NCBI GenBank assembly: GCA_937944855.1
Contig: CALFAY010000042.1
Location: 1 to 32,001, forward strand
Length of the DNA stretch: 32,001 nt
Direction of reading: 5' to 3'
Origin: an uncultured Planctomycetota bacterium
GTDB taxonomy: Bacteria; Planctomycetota; Planctomycetia; Gemmatales; HRBIN36
Below, in pieces: positions 1-7,797 of the stretch. How positions within the stretch are numbered: position 1 is the first letter of the stretch; every line of letters starts with the position of its first letter. A program made the position numbers and the translations under genes. Under the pieces are notes generated by a model. It was not told where the DNA came from, made no database searches, and saw only the letters and a program-made list of their open reading frames with translations.

Positions 1-144
1 GAGGGGATGAAGGCCCGCGAGAAGACGATCCCGCCACAAGGCGCGACCCGCCTCGCGGAAGCCCTCGACCGGCTCATCGAGTTGTACACGGTCCTCAATA
101 AGCCGGACGAAGCGAAGAAGTACCGCGACCTGCGGGGGAAGTAG
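1..144 (+). CDS. C-terminal end of a kinase/TPR-type protein (partial)
   Basis: The frame is open from the first base and stops at TAG 142-144, leaving 47 residues. The tail contains EALDRLIELYTVLNKPDEAKKY, a helix-turn-helix of the TPR type followed by a short basic end. From memory, tails of this style (EAL.RL..LY...GK.DEA..WR) close many planctomycete Ser/Thr kinases that carry C-terminal TPR repeats, so I infer the end of such a protein. The kinase part itself lies outside the window and was not seen. Its neighbours (sigma factor remnants and another giant kinase) fit that reading. Confidence 0.6.
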   Translation, partial: EGMKAREKTIPPQGATRLAEALDRLIELYTVLNKPDEAKKYRDLRGK

Positions 145-175
145 CCGTCTGCGTACGGATAGGAGAAGTAAGTTA

Positions 176-231
176 CCGAGCGGCGAACGTTAGTTCGCCG
201 TGGAAGAGCGAGGGCACGGCGGGCTGACGCC
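176..231 (+). repeat. Upstream 56-bp direct repeat with REP-like hairpin
   Basis: This 56-bp segment recurs without a mismatch at 884-939, so the pair brackets the transposase gene. It contains a perfect hairpin at 181-200: stem CGGCGAAC / GTTCGCCG around a GTTA loop. The outer bases CCGAG (176-180) are complementary to CTCGG at 279-283. This resembles the REP/BIME sequences mobilised or maintained by REP-associated tyrosine transposases, which is an inference from the linked gene. Confidence 0.85.
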
Positions 232-273
232 ACGGCACGGCGGGCTGACGCCACGGCACGGCGGGCTGACGCC
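214..273 (+). repeat. 21-bp tandem repeat, 2.9 copies
   Basis: Units start at 214, 235 and 256, the last being 18 bp long. Each contains the core GCACGGCGGGCTGACGCC. The last unit runs into a second perfect hairpin at 259-278 (stem CGGCGGGC / GCCCGCCG, loop TGAC). Only one unit is present at the downstream repeat copy, and there the second hairpin arm is degraded. The array lies just upstream of the transposase start and reads as HGGLTPR repeats in the same frame, but it is unlikely to be translated. Confidence 0.85.
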
Positions 274-304
274 CGCCGCTCGGGTGATGAGATCGGAGCT
301 GCAT

Positions 305-901
305 ATGAACCAGGAGACCCTGACCTGGTTGCTCACTTCGACCACCTATGGCACTTGGTTGCCCGGTGATCCCCGTGGCTTCGTCGGCCGAGTTTGGGAT
401 GCAAGGCCAGACGATCCAACAACGGAAGCGCGACGGATCAAGCATGACAAGGTCAACACACCGTATGATCGCGATATTGCTGGACTCCATGCCGCATCGA
501 AAGAACGGATGAATGGTCCGCCTGTCTTGTTGACTTCAGATCAAGCCCAAGTCGTAATCGTGCAATTGCAAGCAACGGCAAATTACCGAGGCTGGGAACT
601 TCATGCTGCCTCGGTCATGGCCAACCATTTCCATCTCGTCGTCACGGCGCCAGTTCAGCGACTCACAGACGATTTGCTACGGGATTTCAAGAGTTATGCC
701 TCACGCATGCTCAATCGCAGATGGGGCAAGCCCGCAGGCGGAACGTGGTGGACCGCTTCTGGCTCGCGGCGACGCTTGGCGACGGAAGCGGCAGTCGCCA
801 ACGCGGTTCGCTATGTTCTAGATCAACGTCGGTTCCTTGCTCGTTGGCTCAACCCCCGACTGGGAACGATCGAACAGTGGCTTCCGAGCGGCGAACGTTA
901 G
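305..901 (+). CDS. REP-associated tyrosine (HUH/Y1) transposase, RAYT family
   Basis: The 198-residue product resembles the single-domain Y1 transposases of the TnpA_REP group, which nick single-stranded DNA at REP hairpins. The HUH motif appears as HFH at residues 108-110 in the context MANHFHLVV. The best candidate for the nucleophile is Tyr170 in VRYVLDQ, about 60 residues later as in IS200/IS605 enzymes. I chose ATG 305 because the longer open frame upstream only translates the tandem repeats, and because a GGAG lies about 8 bases before this ATG. The last residues (PSGER) and the stop codon come from the downstream 56-bp repeat. Identical hairpin repeats on both sides support the family call. 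The gene appears intact. Confidence 0.85.
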   Translation: MNQETLTWLLTSTTYGTWLPGDPRGFVGRVWDARPDDPTTEARRIKHDKVNTPYDRDIAGLHAASKERMNGPPVLLTSDQAQVVIVQLQATANYRGWELHAASVMANHFHLVVTAPVQRLTDDLLRDFKSYASRMLNRRWGKPAGGTWWTASGSRRRLATEAAVANAVRYVLDQRRFLARWLNPRLGTIEQWLPSGER

Positions 902-939
902 TTCGCCGTGGAAGAGCGAGGGCACGGCGGGCTGACGCC
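884..939 (+). repeat. Downstream 56-bp direct repeat, overlapping the transposase stop
   Basis: This is an exact copy of 176-231, including the hairpin (889-908). The transposase TAG (899-901) lies in the hairpin, beginning in its loop. After 939 the copies diverge. The frame of the damaged sigma factor remnant becomes recognisable shortly after this boundary, which suggests that the element sits inside an older sigma factor gene. Confidence 0.85.
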
Positions 940-956
940 GCGACGCTCGGACGTCC

Positions 957-1148
957 GACCTGCTGCCGCTGGTGTACTATGAGCTGCGTAAGCTCGCAGC
1001 GACTAAGCCTGATCATGCGAAACTTCTCGAATTGCGTTACTTCGTCCGCTTAACCGACGACAAAGCCGCACACGATTTCGTCTCCCCCAAGAAAAGCTGC
1101 ACGGCAAGCCAGGCGGCTAAGCCGCTCGAACGCGAAGCTGGCGTGTAG
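957..1148 (+). pseudogene. Remnant of an ECF sigma factor, internally deleted
   Basis: One frame reads SDLLPLVYYELRKLA and then directly KPDHAKLLELRYFVRLTDDKAA before a stop at 1146-1148. The first block matches the start of region 2 in planctomycete ECF sigma factors (LLPLVYDELRKLA). The second matches the start of region 4 (LV.LRYF.GLT...AA). About 100 residues that normally separate them are missing, and the DNA-binding end of region 4 (LGIS...YARAWL) has been replaced by unrelated sequence. No start codon survives: the 5' side runs into the transposase-linked repeat. It is very unlikely to be functional. Confidence 0.7.
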
Positions 1149-1168
1149 TGCGAATACTTCCCTCCCGT

Positions 1169-1174
1169 TATAAT
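1169..1174 (+). promoter_or_regulatory. Candidate -10 box (TATAAT)
   Basis: A perfect TATAAT lies 36 bases before the proposed TTG start at 1210. No convincing -35 hexamer is present at 16-18 bases spacing, so the call is tentative. Confidence 0.3.
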
Positions 1175-1209
1175 CCTCCGCGAATCACGGTTCACCGGAG
1201 GTCGCCCCG

Positions 1210-1764
1210 TTGCTCACCACCTCTGACAGCCTGATTGAACAGGCGTGCCGATTGAAGCCGGACGCATGGGACCGACTGTGCGCGATATATGGCCCGATCA
1301 TCTACGGCTGGTGCCAATCTTGTGGCCTACAGGATAGCGATGCCGCCGATGCCGTTCAGGAGGTCTTCCGTTCCGTATTCACTCACTTGGACCAGTTTCG
1401 CCGTCAGGGTGGCGTGTTCCATGCCTGGCTGTGGCGCATCACGATCAATCAGGTACGGCTTCATTTCCGCAAGAAGCAGCGCAATCCCATTCCGACAGAC
1501 GATGGCCAAGTGCAGCAATGGCTCGACTCTGCTGATGAGGAGCCGCCACTCGAATCCACCAGGTAGCGGGTCGTCCGGCGAGCCCTGGACCTCATCCGCA
1601 ACGATTTCGGCGAGCAAACCTGGACCGCTTTTGCCCGGACCCGTTTGCAAGACGAACCATGTCAAGGGGTTGCGGCGGAGCTTGGCATGACTGCCAACGC
1701 CGTCCGCCAAGCCCGTTTTCGTGTCCTGCGTCGGCTGCGGAAAGAGTTGGATGGCCTTGTTTAA
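1210..1764 (+). pseudogene. ECF-type RNA polymerase sigma factor with an in-frame amber codon
   Basis: The frame opens at TTG 1210, supported by GGAGG at 1197-1201 with 8 bases spacing. Region 2 is clear (DAADAVQEVFRSV, FHAWLWRITINQV). The frame then meets TAG at 1564-1566 but continues undisturbed to TAA 1762-1764. The second part carries RALDLIRNDFGEQTWTAF and a region-4 helix-turn-helix (VAAELGMTANAVRQARFRVL). Read through, the protein would have 183 coded residues plus the amber position, a normal ECF length. The truncated 118-residue product would have region 2 but no -35-recognising domain. Such sigma genes usually precede a Ser/Thr kinase gene in planctomycetes, as here. I read it as a recent nonsense pseudogene; suppression or readthrough is possible but nothing else supports it. 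Confidence 0.8.
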
Positions 1765-1878
1765 TCCTGCCCTCTTCACCCCACGCAGGAGCGAGGGGGA
1801 GCCCCAGCAACATTCGCGCAACGCCCGCGCATCTTTCCTCATAGCAGGTTTCATGAGCCTCTTGCCTGGGAGCATGTC

Positions 1879-2220
1879 ATGTCCGAATCGCCTGTGCATG
1901 ATGAAGAAGATCTGGACCGCCAACTTGCCGAGCTGGAGGAAAACCCCAATGCCTTGGCGGACAGCACCCTTCGCCGGCTTCACGCGGAGCTGGAAACCCT
2001 GGCCGCGAGCCTGAAGGAATCGATCCCGCCGGACCCACACGAAAACGAATCGGCCTGCCAGCGCGCCGTGGAGCGGGCCAAGGCTCTTGTGCGGGAATTG
2101 GCGGCAGCAAACTTGTCACCCGAGATGGAAATTGTCGGGCCCATGCCGGAATGCTTCGACCACTTCCGCGTTCTGAAGGTTCTGGGCCGAGGGAGGGATG
2201 GGAGCGGTGTATTTGGCTGA
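1879..2220 (+). pseudogene. N-terminal segment of the broken kinase, up to the first frameshift
   Basis: The segment starts at ATG 1879 and encodes an acidic, probably helical leader (residues 1-90, with LEENP..LAD and LHAELETLAASLK). It then enters the kinase domain at FRVLKVLGRG (about residue 95). After the inserted G the frame runs only to TGA 2218-2220. Without that base it would read LGRGGMGAVYLAED, the usual planctomycete glycine loop, which is why I place the lesion there. Confidence 0.75.
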
Positions 2221-3000
2221 GGACACGCGTCTGGGGCGGCAGGTGGCCCTCAAGACCATGCGAGCCGAAGTGGCCGCCAAACCCGCCGCCGGCGAGCGGT
2301 TTCTCCGCGAGGCCCGCTTGGCTGCCGCCGTCGAACACGACCACATCGTGCCGATCTACCACGTCGGCGAGTCGGCCGGCATCCCCTATCTGGCCATGCC
2401 GGTCCTAAAGGGGCAAAGCCTCGCTCTAATGCTTAAACACGCGCCGAAGCTGAGCACGGCACAGGTGGTGCGTGTGGGGCGGCAGATTGCCGAGGGGCTG
2501 GCCGCCGCCCATGACAAGGGCCTTATCCATCGCGACATCAAGCTGGTCAACATCTGGATCGAGCCGACCGGCGGCGGCCGCGTTAAGATCCTCGACTTCG
2601 GTCTGGCCCGCCCAGAACAGGATGACGCCCACCTTACGCAGTCCGGGGCGGTTGTCGGGACCCCCGCCTACATGGCCCCGGAGCAGGCCAGGGGCGAAAA
2701 GGTCGGTCCCCGCGCCGACTTGTGGAGCCTCGGCGTCGTCCTCTACGAGCTGCTCTCCGGCCGGCGGCCGTTTGACGCTCCGAACACATTCGCCATTCTC
2801 AGCCGCATCGCCGCAGACCAGCCTGTTGCACCACAACTAGTCAACAGGGACATCCCCGCTGGGCTGTCCGACCTGGTGATGCGCTTGCTGGAAAAGGACC
2901 CGGAAAAACGCCCGGCCTCGGCCCGTGAAGTCATTAACACATTGGCGGAGATTGAGGAATCGGTCCTTGCTCCTGCCATGACCACGGAGGTCGCTCGCCG
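2198..3000 (+). pseudogene. Kinase catalytic domain segment of the broken gene
   Basis: This frame carries the rest of a Hanks-type kinase domain. It contains VALKTM with the ATP-binding Lys, HRDIKLVNIW as catalytic loop (the usual K-P-A-N is K-L-V-N here), LDFGLAR as metal-binding DFG, GTPAYMAPEQ as the activation-loop end, and DLWSLGVVLYELL. The domain finishes with LLEKDPEKRPASA. No ATG lies before the lost glycine loop, so this part alone could not give an active kinase. The frame is abandoned near 2998, after which a missing C restores the original one. Confidence 0.75.
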
Positions 3001-3789
3001 GTACTTCCGAAGACTGAGCCGGGTTCCCAAACGACGGTCACTTTGCCACCGACGGCTTCGGCCGGTCGCTTCCGGTTCGGATGGCCGGTGGCCGCCGCCG
3101 TGCTGCTGGCTGTTCTCCCGACGGGCTACTTCTTCGGCGGCACGATCATCCGCTTCGCCACCAATCAGGGCGAGCTGGTCGTCGAGGTCGCTGATCCCAA
3201 CGTCGAGATCAAGATCGTGCAGAACGGCGTGGTGGTGCAGGACAAGACCAACAGGCGGGAGTTCACCCTGACGGCTGGCAAGGGCCAGATCGAGGTTTTC
3301 GAGAAGGACGGCGTCGGGCCGCTGGCAACCAAGCAGTTCACCCTCAACCGCGGCGGCCAGATCACCGTCCGCGTCACCTTTCAGGAACTGGCCGACGCCC
3401 GCGAGAAAGACCAGCCGCAACCGCCTGCGACCGGTACCTTCTCTCTCGACCATCTCCGCGCCGAGGACATCGCCGAAGTCAACCGGCTGCCCTGGCTGCC
3501 CAAGGAGACCGTGGCAGTGCTGGGGGAATACCGCGGAAGGCATAGGGGTGTCGTCTGTGACGTCGCCTACAGCCGAAATGGAAAGCTAATCGCCAGCGCA
3601 GGAAACGATAACTTCGTTCGCTTATGGGAGAGCACGACCCTAAAGGAACTGGCGGTGCTCGGCCCGCACCCTTCAGGCGTCGGAGGCCTTGACTTTTCGC
3701 CGGATGACAGACTCCTTTCTTGCGGTACATTTGACCCGGACGGAACCGCATTTCTCTGGGATTTAACAGCCCAGATGCCAAAGCAGTGA
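3000..3789 (+). pseudogene. Membrane helix, extracytoplasmic linker and first WD40 blades
   Basis: The segment reads a Pro/Thr-rich linker, then a transmembrane helix (WPVAAAVLLAVLPTGYFFGG). Next comes the conserved planctomycete juxtamembrane module (IRFATNQGELVVEV, then NGVVVQDKTNRREFTLTAGKG) and two WD40 blades ending VRLWE and AFLWDL. It stops at TGA 3787-3789. The following sequence continues the next blade in the same frame (AVLHESDHIHVTFSPDGKTLAS), and neighbouring blades begin similarly, so the TGA most likely replaced TGG. Confidence 0.75.
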
Positions 3790-6111
3790 GCGGTACTCCA
3801 TGAAAGTGACCACATTCACGTCACTTTCTCGCCGGACGGTAAGACCCTGGCGTCCACGGGAGCAGACAAAACGATTCGCTTGTGGGACCTCACCAACAGA
3901 GGGCCGAAGGAGCGGTTAGTTCTGGAAACCAAGCAACTCGGTCCGGCCAATTTGCTATTCGCGCCGGACGGGAATACACTCGCACGCGTCAACTACAATC
4001 AGGCAAATGCACCGAATACCTTCGTGCTTTGGGATTTGAGCGGCGAACGACCGCGAGAGTACGCCGAGATGAAGGGAACTGACGGAAACTTTTACGGGGT
4101 GGCCTTTTCGTCGGACGGGAAAACGCTCGCTTGGACTGAGGGTCAGGTGGTTCGGCTCTGGGACCTCAAGGAAGAGAGACCCACGGAGCTGCCACCTTAC
4201 AACGCGGGCACGACAAATTGTCTGGCCTTTTCTCCAGATGCGAAACAACTGGCATTGGGGAGCTTGAAAGATGTTCTGATGATTGATGCAGTCGCGATGC
4301 GACGCCGGGCCGTCTTGTCCGGCCACGTCCAGTACGTTCGGAGGGTTGCCTTCTCGCCAGACGGCCAGACTCTAGCCTCTGGCGGCGAGGACGGCACGGT
4401 CCGCCTTTGGGACCTGAGCAACTTCAAGGACAAGTTTCGGCAGCAGGGTCATAGCAAAACCGTTTATTGTGCCGTAGTTTCGCCCGACGGCAGGACCGTC
4501 GCAACAAGCGCAGGTGGGGAGAAGGACATCCATTTGTGGGATGTAAGCAAGTCGCCCCCGGCGCACTGGGCGGTCCTAAGGGGGGGGCATGAAAGTGAAG
4601 CTGGGGCATTGTCGTTCTCGCCGGATGGCAGACTTCTCGCTTCCACGAGCTTTGACAAGACTGTCCGCCTGTGGGAATTTAGGGATGGCGGGGCGCGCCC
4701 CTGGGTTGTGCTGTCCGGCCATACGGAAAGGACGCTTGGGTCGGCCTTCGCCCCGAACGGCAAGCTATTGGCTACCGGGAGCGAGGATAACACAATCCGC
4801 TTGTGGGACTTGACAGCCCCGCGGCCGAGACTGAAAAGCGTGATTCAGACCGAGCAATTCAGCTCCGTCCTGGGGTTCACCCTGGACAGCCGCATTCTCG
4901 TGGCATGGGTTGGAGGGTCCGGCATTCACAGGTGGGATGTTAGCGCCGACCAGCCCGAAGAAAAGCCCCGGCTCGAGGCTGGATCAACCCATTGGGGAGC
5001 GCGTTTGTCAAGCGATGGTAGCCGAGTGACGGTGCTTAGAGACCAAGAGATATACCTGTTTGATTTGAGCCTTCCCACGCCGGAACTGATCGAGCGGTTC
5101 CAAGGACACACGAGCCCCGTGCGAGATAGTTGCTTGAGCCCCGACGGCAAGTGGCTGGCCTCGTCCGCCGAGGACGGCCGTGTCCTCGTTTACGACGTTT
5201 CTTCGGCAAAGATCGTCAAGGAATGGCAGGTCCCGGAAGCACTCAACCTTAGCTTCGCCCCAGACGGCCGGCACCTATTCTTGACGCACAACAATGGTTG
5301 CATCTACGTGCTGCGCTTGGACTTCTTGGGCGGAGTGGCAGCCCGCACTCCATCGGAACCGCGACCGGCAGGCAACGGCGACCCCGACCGCCGCGCTGCC
5401 GAATTTGTCCTGTCCATCGGCAGCTGGGTAGGGGTCAACGATGAAGAGAGGGACATCAAGACAATGGCTGACCTGCCAAAGGAGCCGTTTCGCCTCACTC
5501 ACGTCGGCCTCCAAAGTAATCAAAAAGTCACCGATGCCGACTTGGTCCTCTTCCGGGACTGCAAGAACTTAACGCGCCTGTTTTTGTATTCGACGCCGGT
5601 GACGGATGCCGGCCTGGCCAATTTCAAAAATTGCAAAAACCTAATACACCTCGAACTGGCCAACACGCACGTGACCGACGCCGGCTTGGCCCACTTCAAG
5701 GACTGCAAGAATCGGTCGTCCCTCAGCCTGAATAACACGCGCGTGACCGACGCGGGCCTGGCTTATTTCAAAGACTGCAAGAACCTGACGAATCTGGCCC
5801 TGCATGGCACGCAGGTGAGGGACGTGGGTGTGGCTAATTTCAAGGACTGCAAGAAATTAACAGGCCTGTCTCTATTTGGCACCCGGGTAACCGACGCTGG
5901 CCTCGCCTACCTCCAGGATTGCAAGAATCTGACGCACCTGTGGCTGGCTGGCACGGCAGTGACCGACGCGGGCCTGAAGCACCTGGAAGGCCTGACGAAC
6001 CTGACCGAGCTGGACCTGCGCGGCACGCAAGTCACCGCCGAGGGAGTCGCGGCTCTGCAAAAGGCGTTGCCAAAATGCAAGATCGTGTGGCATGGGCCGG
6101 AAAAGGACTAA
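3790..6111 (+). pseudogene. WD40 and leucine-rich repeat half of the broken gene (long open frame)
   Basis: The frame is open for 773 codons after the TGA. It holds twelve more WD40-like blades, each built on FSPDGK.LAS....T.RLWDL. With the two before the stop this makes fourteen, enough for two seven-bladed propellers. Several blades are degenerate (for example the one ending VLMID). A linker (about 5340-5526) leads to eight leucine-rich repeats ending at TAA... precisely TAA 6109-6111 after HGPEKD. An internal start could in principle give a free WD40-LRR protein, but no good ribosome-binding site was seen near 3790-3880 and no signal peptide would be attached. Confidence 0.7.
5527..6102 (+). 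repeat. Eight 72-bp LRR-coding repeats in perfect register
   Basis: Units begin at 5527, 5599, 5671, 5743, 5815, 5887, 5959 and 6031, with no indel between them. The protein unit is VTDAGLA.FKDCKNLT.L.L..T, 24 residues long, of the type found in cysteine-containing or internalin-like LRRs. The middle units are close in DNA sequence, which suggests expansion by duplication. The last unit is degenerate (VTAEGVAALQKALPKC) and acts as a cap. Confidence 0.9.
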
Positions 6112-6252
6112 CCCCGCCTGCGACGTTGAACAGCATTTCCAGGCAGCATGCGAGCTTATTGAGTGTTTCGTGCTTGACTTGGTATAGTTCATAGCGGCCT
6201 GCTTGGGCAGTTTATATACAATCCCTGGTTTATCCAACCCGAGGACGTGCCC

Positions 6253-7626
6253 ATGACAATAAGCCGACGCGAGTTCCTTGCTCTAAGTGCCGCCGCTCCT
6301 TTGGTACATCTGGGAAGCGCTGCCCAGCCGCGACTACGTTTGGCTACCTTTGAAGCCGAGGTCACGCCGCCTCTGGGGCACCCGCTCGTTGCCGGGGCTG
6401 TGGCACCTGCCAAGGAAATCGTCGATCCCCTCTTCGCCCACGGCTTTGTCTTGCTGGGGGCCGGCGATCCCCTCGCCTTCGTCACGGTCGATTGGTGTGA
6501 AATCCGCAACGATGCCTACGATCAATGGCGGGAGCGGATTGCCGAGGCGATCGGCACAAAGCGGGAACGGGTTCTCGTCGCGTCGATCCACCAGCACGAT
6601 GCCCCTGTCGCGGACTTGACGGGGCAACGGCTGTTGGAAGCGGCCCAGGCGAAAGGGGCGATCTGCGACATCGCGTTTCATACTAGAGTCGTCGAACGGG
6701 TTGCCCAGGCGGCCCTGCAAGCACTCGACAAATCTCAACCGATCACCCATTTAGGTACTGGCGAGGCAATTGTGGAAAAGATTGCCTCGAATCGGCGTTA
6801 CCGTGACCACGATGGTCGGATTCACTTCGGCCGCACCAGCGCCACCCGCGATCCGCAAGCCCGCGCGGCCGAGGAAGGAACCATTGACCCGAAGCTCAAG
6901 ACGCTGTCCTTCTGGAATGGCGACAAACCGCTGGTAGCCCTGCATGTTTATGCCGTGCATCCGATGAGTTATTACGGGCGCGGCGGTGTCTCAGCCGATT
7001 TTGTCGGCATGGCCCGCAAACTTCGGCAAGCGGACGAACCGACGGTCCTGCAGATGTACGCCTCCGGATGCAGCGGCAATGTGACGGCGGGCAAGTACAA
7101 TGACGGCTCGCCCGAAAATCGTCCGGAACTCGCCCGTCGCTTGCTGACCGCCATGCGGGAAGCCTGGAAAAAGGCCCAGCGTCGGCCCATCGAGACGTGC
7201 GAATTTCGTCTCACGTCGTTGCAGCTCCCCGTTCGTACCAGCAAGGGGTTCAGTGAACAGGAACTTCAGGAGCGTCTGAAGCACGACAGCCGCCCGTTTC
7301 ATCAGAGCCTGGCCGCGATGGGCCTCAGTTGGCGGAAGCGCGTCGCGGCCGGCCAGGCCATCGACGTACCGGCCATCGACTTCGGCGGGACAATCCTGCT
7401 GTTGCTGCCAGCCGAATCATATGTCGAATATCAGCTTTACGCCCAGTCGCTGCGACCCAATGGATTCGTCGTCACAGTCGCATATGGCGAATGCGCGCCG
7501 GGGTATATCCCGATCGAACGAGCCTGGGAAGAAAAGGACGGCAACTTGACCGATTGGTGTTGGGTGGACCCCGGCTGTGAATCAAGAATGAAAAAAGCCA
7601 TCGAAACCGTACTGCGGCGTGGATAA
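6253..7626 (+). CDS. Tat-exported neutral/alkaline ceramidase-like hydrolase
   Basis: The 457-residue product starts with a twin-arginine signal (SRREFLALSAAAP), so it is probably exported folded. ATG 6253 is preferred over GTG 6247 because GAGGA at 6241-6245 is 7 bases before the ATG and only 1 before the GTG. The body resembles the N-terminal domain of neutral/alkaline ceramidases. It has FEAEVTPP near the start, a metal-site-like VASIHQHDAP (residues 109-118, compared with HTHSGP in ceramidases), and a later SADFVGMA followed by QMYASGCSGNVTAGKYN. Proteins of this group in planctomycetes have no tested substrate. Real ceramidases carry a longer C-terminal domain that is absent here, so ceramide hydrolysis should not be assumed. 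It stands alone, after the broken kinase gene. Confidence 0.7.
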   Translation: MTISRREFLALSAAAPLVHLGSAAQPRLRLATFEAEVTPPLGHPLVAGAVAPAKEIVDPLFAHGFVLLGAGDPLAFVTVDWCEIRNDAYDQWRERIAEAIGTKRERVLVASIHQHDAPVADLTGQRLLEAAQAKGAICDIAFHTRVVERVAQAALQALDKSQPITHLGTGEAIVEKIASNRRYRDHDGRIHFGRTSATRDPQARAAEEGTIDPKLKTLSFWNGDKPLVALHVYAVHPMSYYGRGGVSADFVGMARKLRQADEPTVLQMYASGCSGNVTAGKYNDGSPENRPELARRLLTAMREAWKKAQRRPIETCEFRLTSLQLPVRTSKGFSEQELQERLKHDSRPFHQSLAAMGLSWRKRVAAGQAIDVPAIDFGGTILLLLPAESYVEYQLYAQSLRPNGFVVTVAYGECAPGYIPIERAWEEKDGNLTDWCWVDPGCESRMKKAIETVLRRG

Positions 7627-7645
7627 CTGGCGTTATGAGCGGCGG

Positions 7646-7664
7646 AAAAGGGTAAAACCCTTTT
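7646..7664 (+). terminator. Possible intrinsic terminator hairpin
   Basis: The stem AAAAGGGT (7646-7653) pairs with ACCCTTTT (7657-7664) around a 3-base loop, 20 bases after the preceding stop codon. The stem ends in four T but is not GC-rich and no further T run follows, so termination would be weak. Confidence 0.35.
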
Positions 7665-7797
7665 GAACGGCGAATGGGCCAGAGGAATCGCCTAAGCGAT
7701 AGGTACGAAGGGCGTGCCTCGTCCAAACTAGGATAGCCCATGACGCGGGACTGGCATCTGTCGTGAGTTCGACAGGACGTTATTTAAGGAATCCGCT

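Larger units (their letters stand above)
1879..6111 (+). pseudogene. Giant Ser/Thr kinase-WD40-LRR protein gene, broken by two frameshifts and a stop
   Basis: With the lesions ignored, 1879-6111 is 4233 bases (1411 codons) encoding one protein. It runs from an N-terminal helical leader through a Hanks-type kinase (residues about 100-370), one membrane helix (about 403-423) and 14 WD40-like repeats (about 548-1145) to 8 leucine-rich repeats (about 1217-1408). Lesion 1 is an extra G in the GGGAGGG run at 2191-2197, inside the ATP-binding glycine loop. Lesion 2 is a missing C near 2998. Lesion 3 is TGA at 3787-3789 in place of an expected Trp codon. The two indels cancel, so all downstream sequence is again in the starting frame. 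Catalytic motifs and repeat register are well kept, so decay looks recent. The domain order suggests a sensor kinase with protein-binding propellers outside the membrane; substrate unknown. Confidence 0.85.

Noticed and set aside
1564..1566. TAG read as pyrrolysine
   Set aside because: Other genes in the window end in TAG (for example the transposase and the thioredoxin-like gene), so TAG is a regular stop here.
3787..3789. TGA read as selenocysteine or as Trp by a changed code
   Set aside because: No SECIS-like hairpin was evident, the site is a WD40 blade with no redox role, and other genes in the window use TGA as a normal stop.
6174..6222. TTGACT and TACAAT as a promoter before the ceramidase-like gene
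   Set aside because: The boxes are 37 bases apart, too far for one promoter, and neither has a partner at proper spacing.
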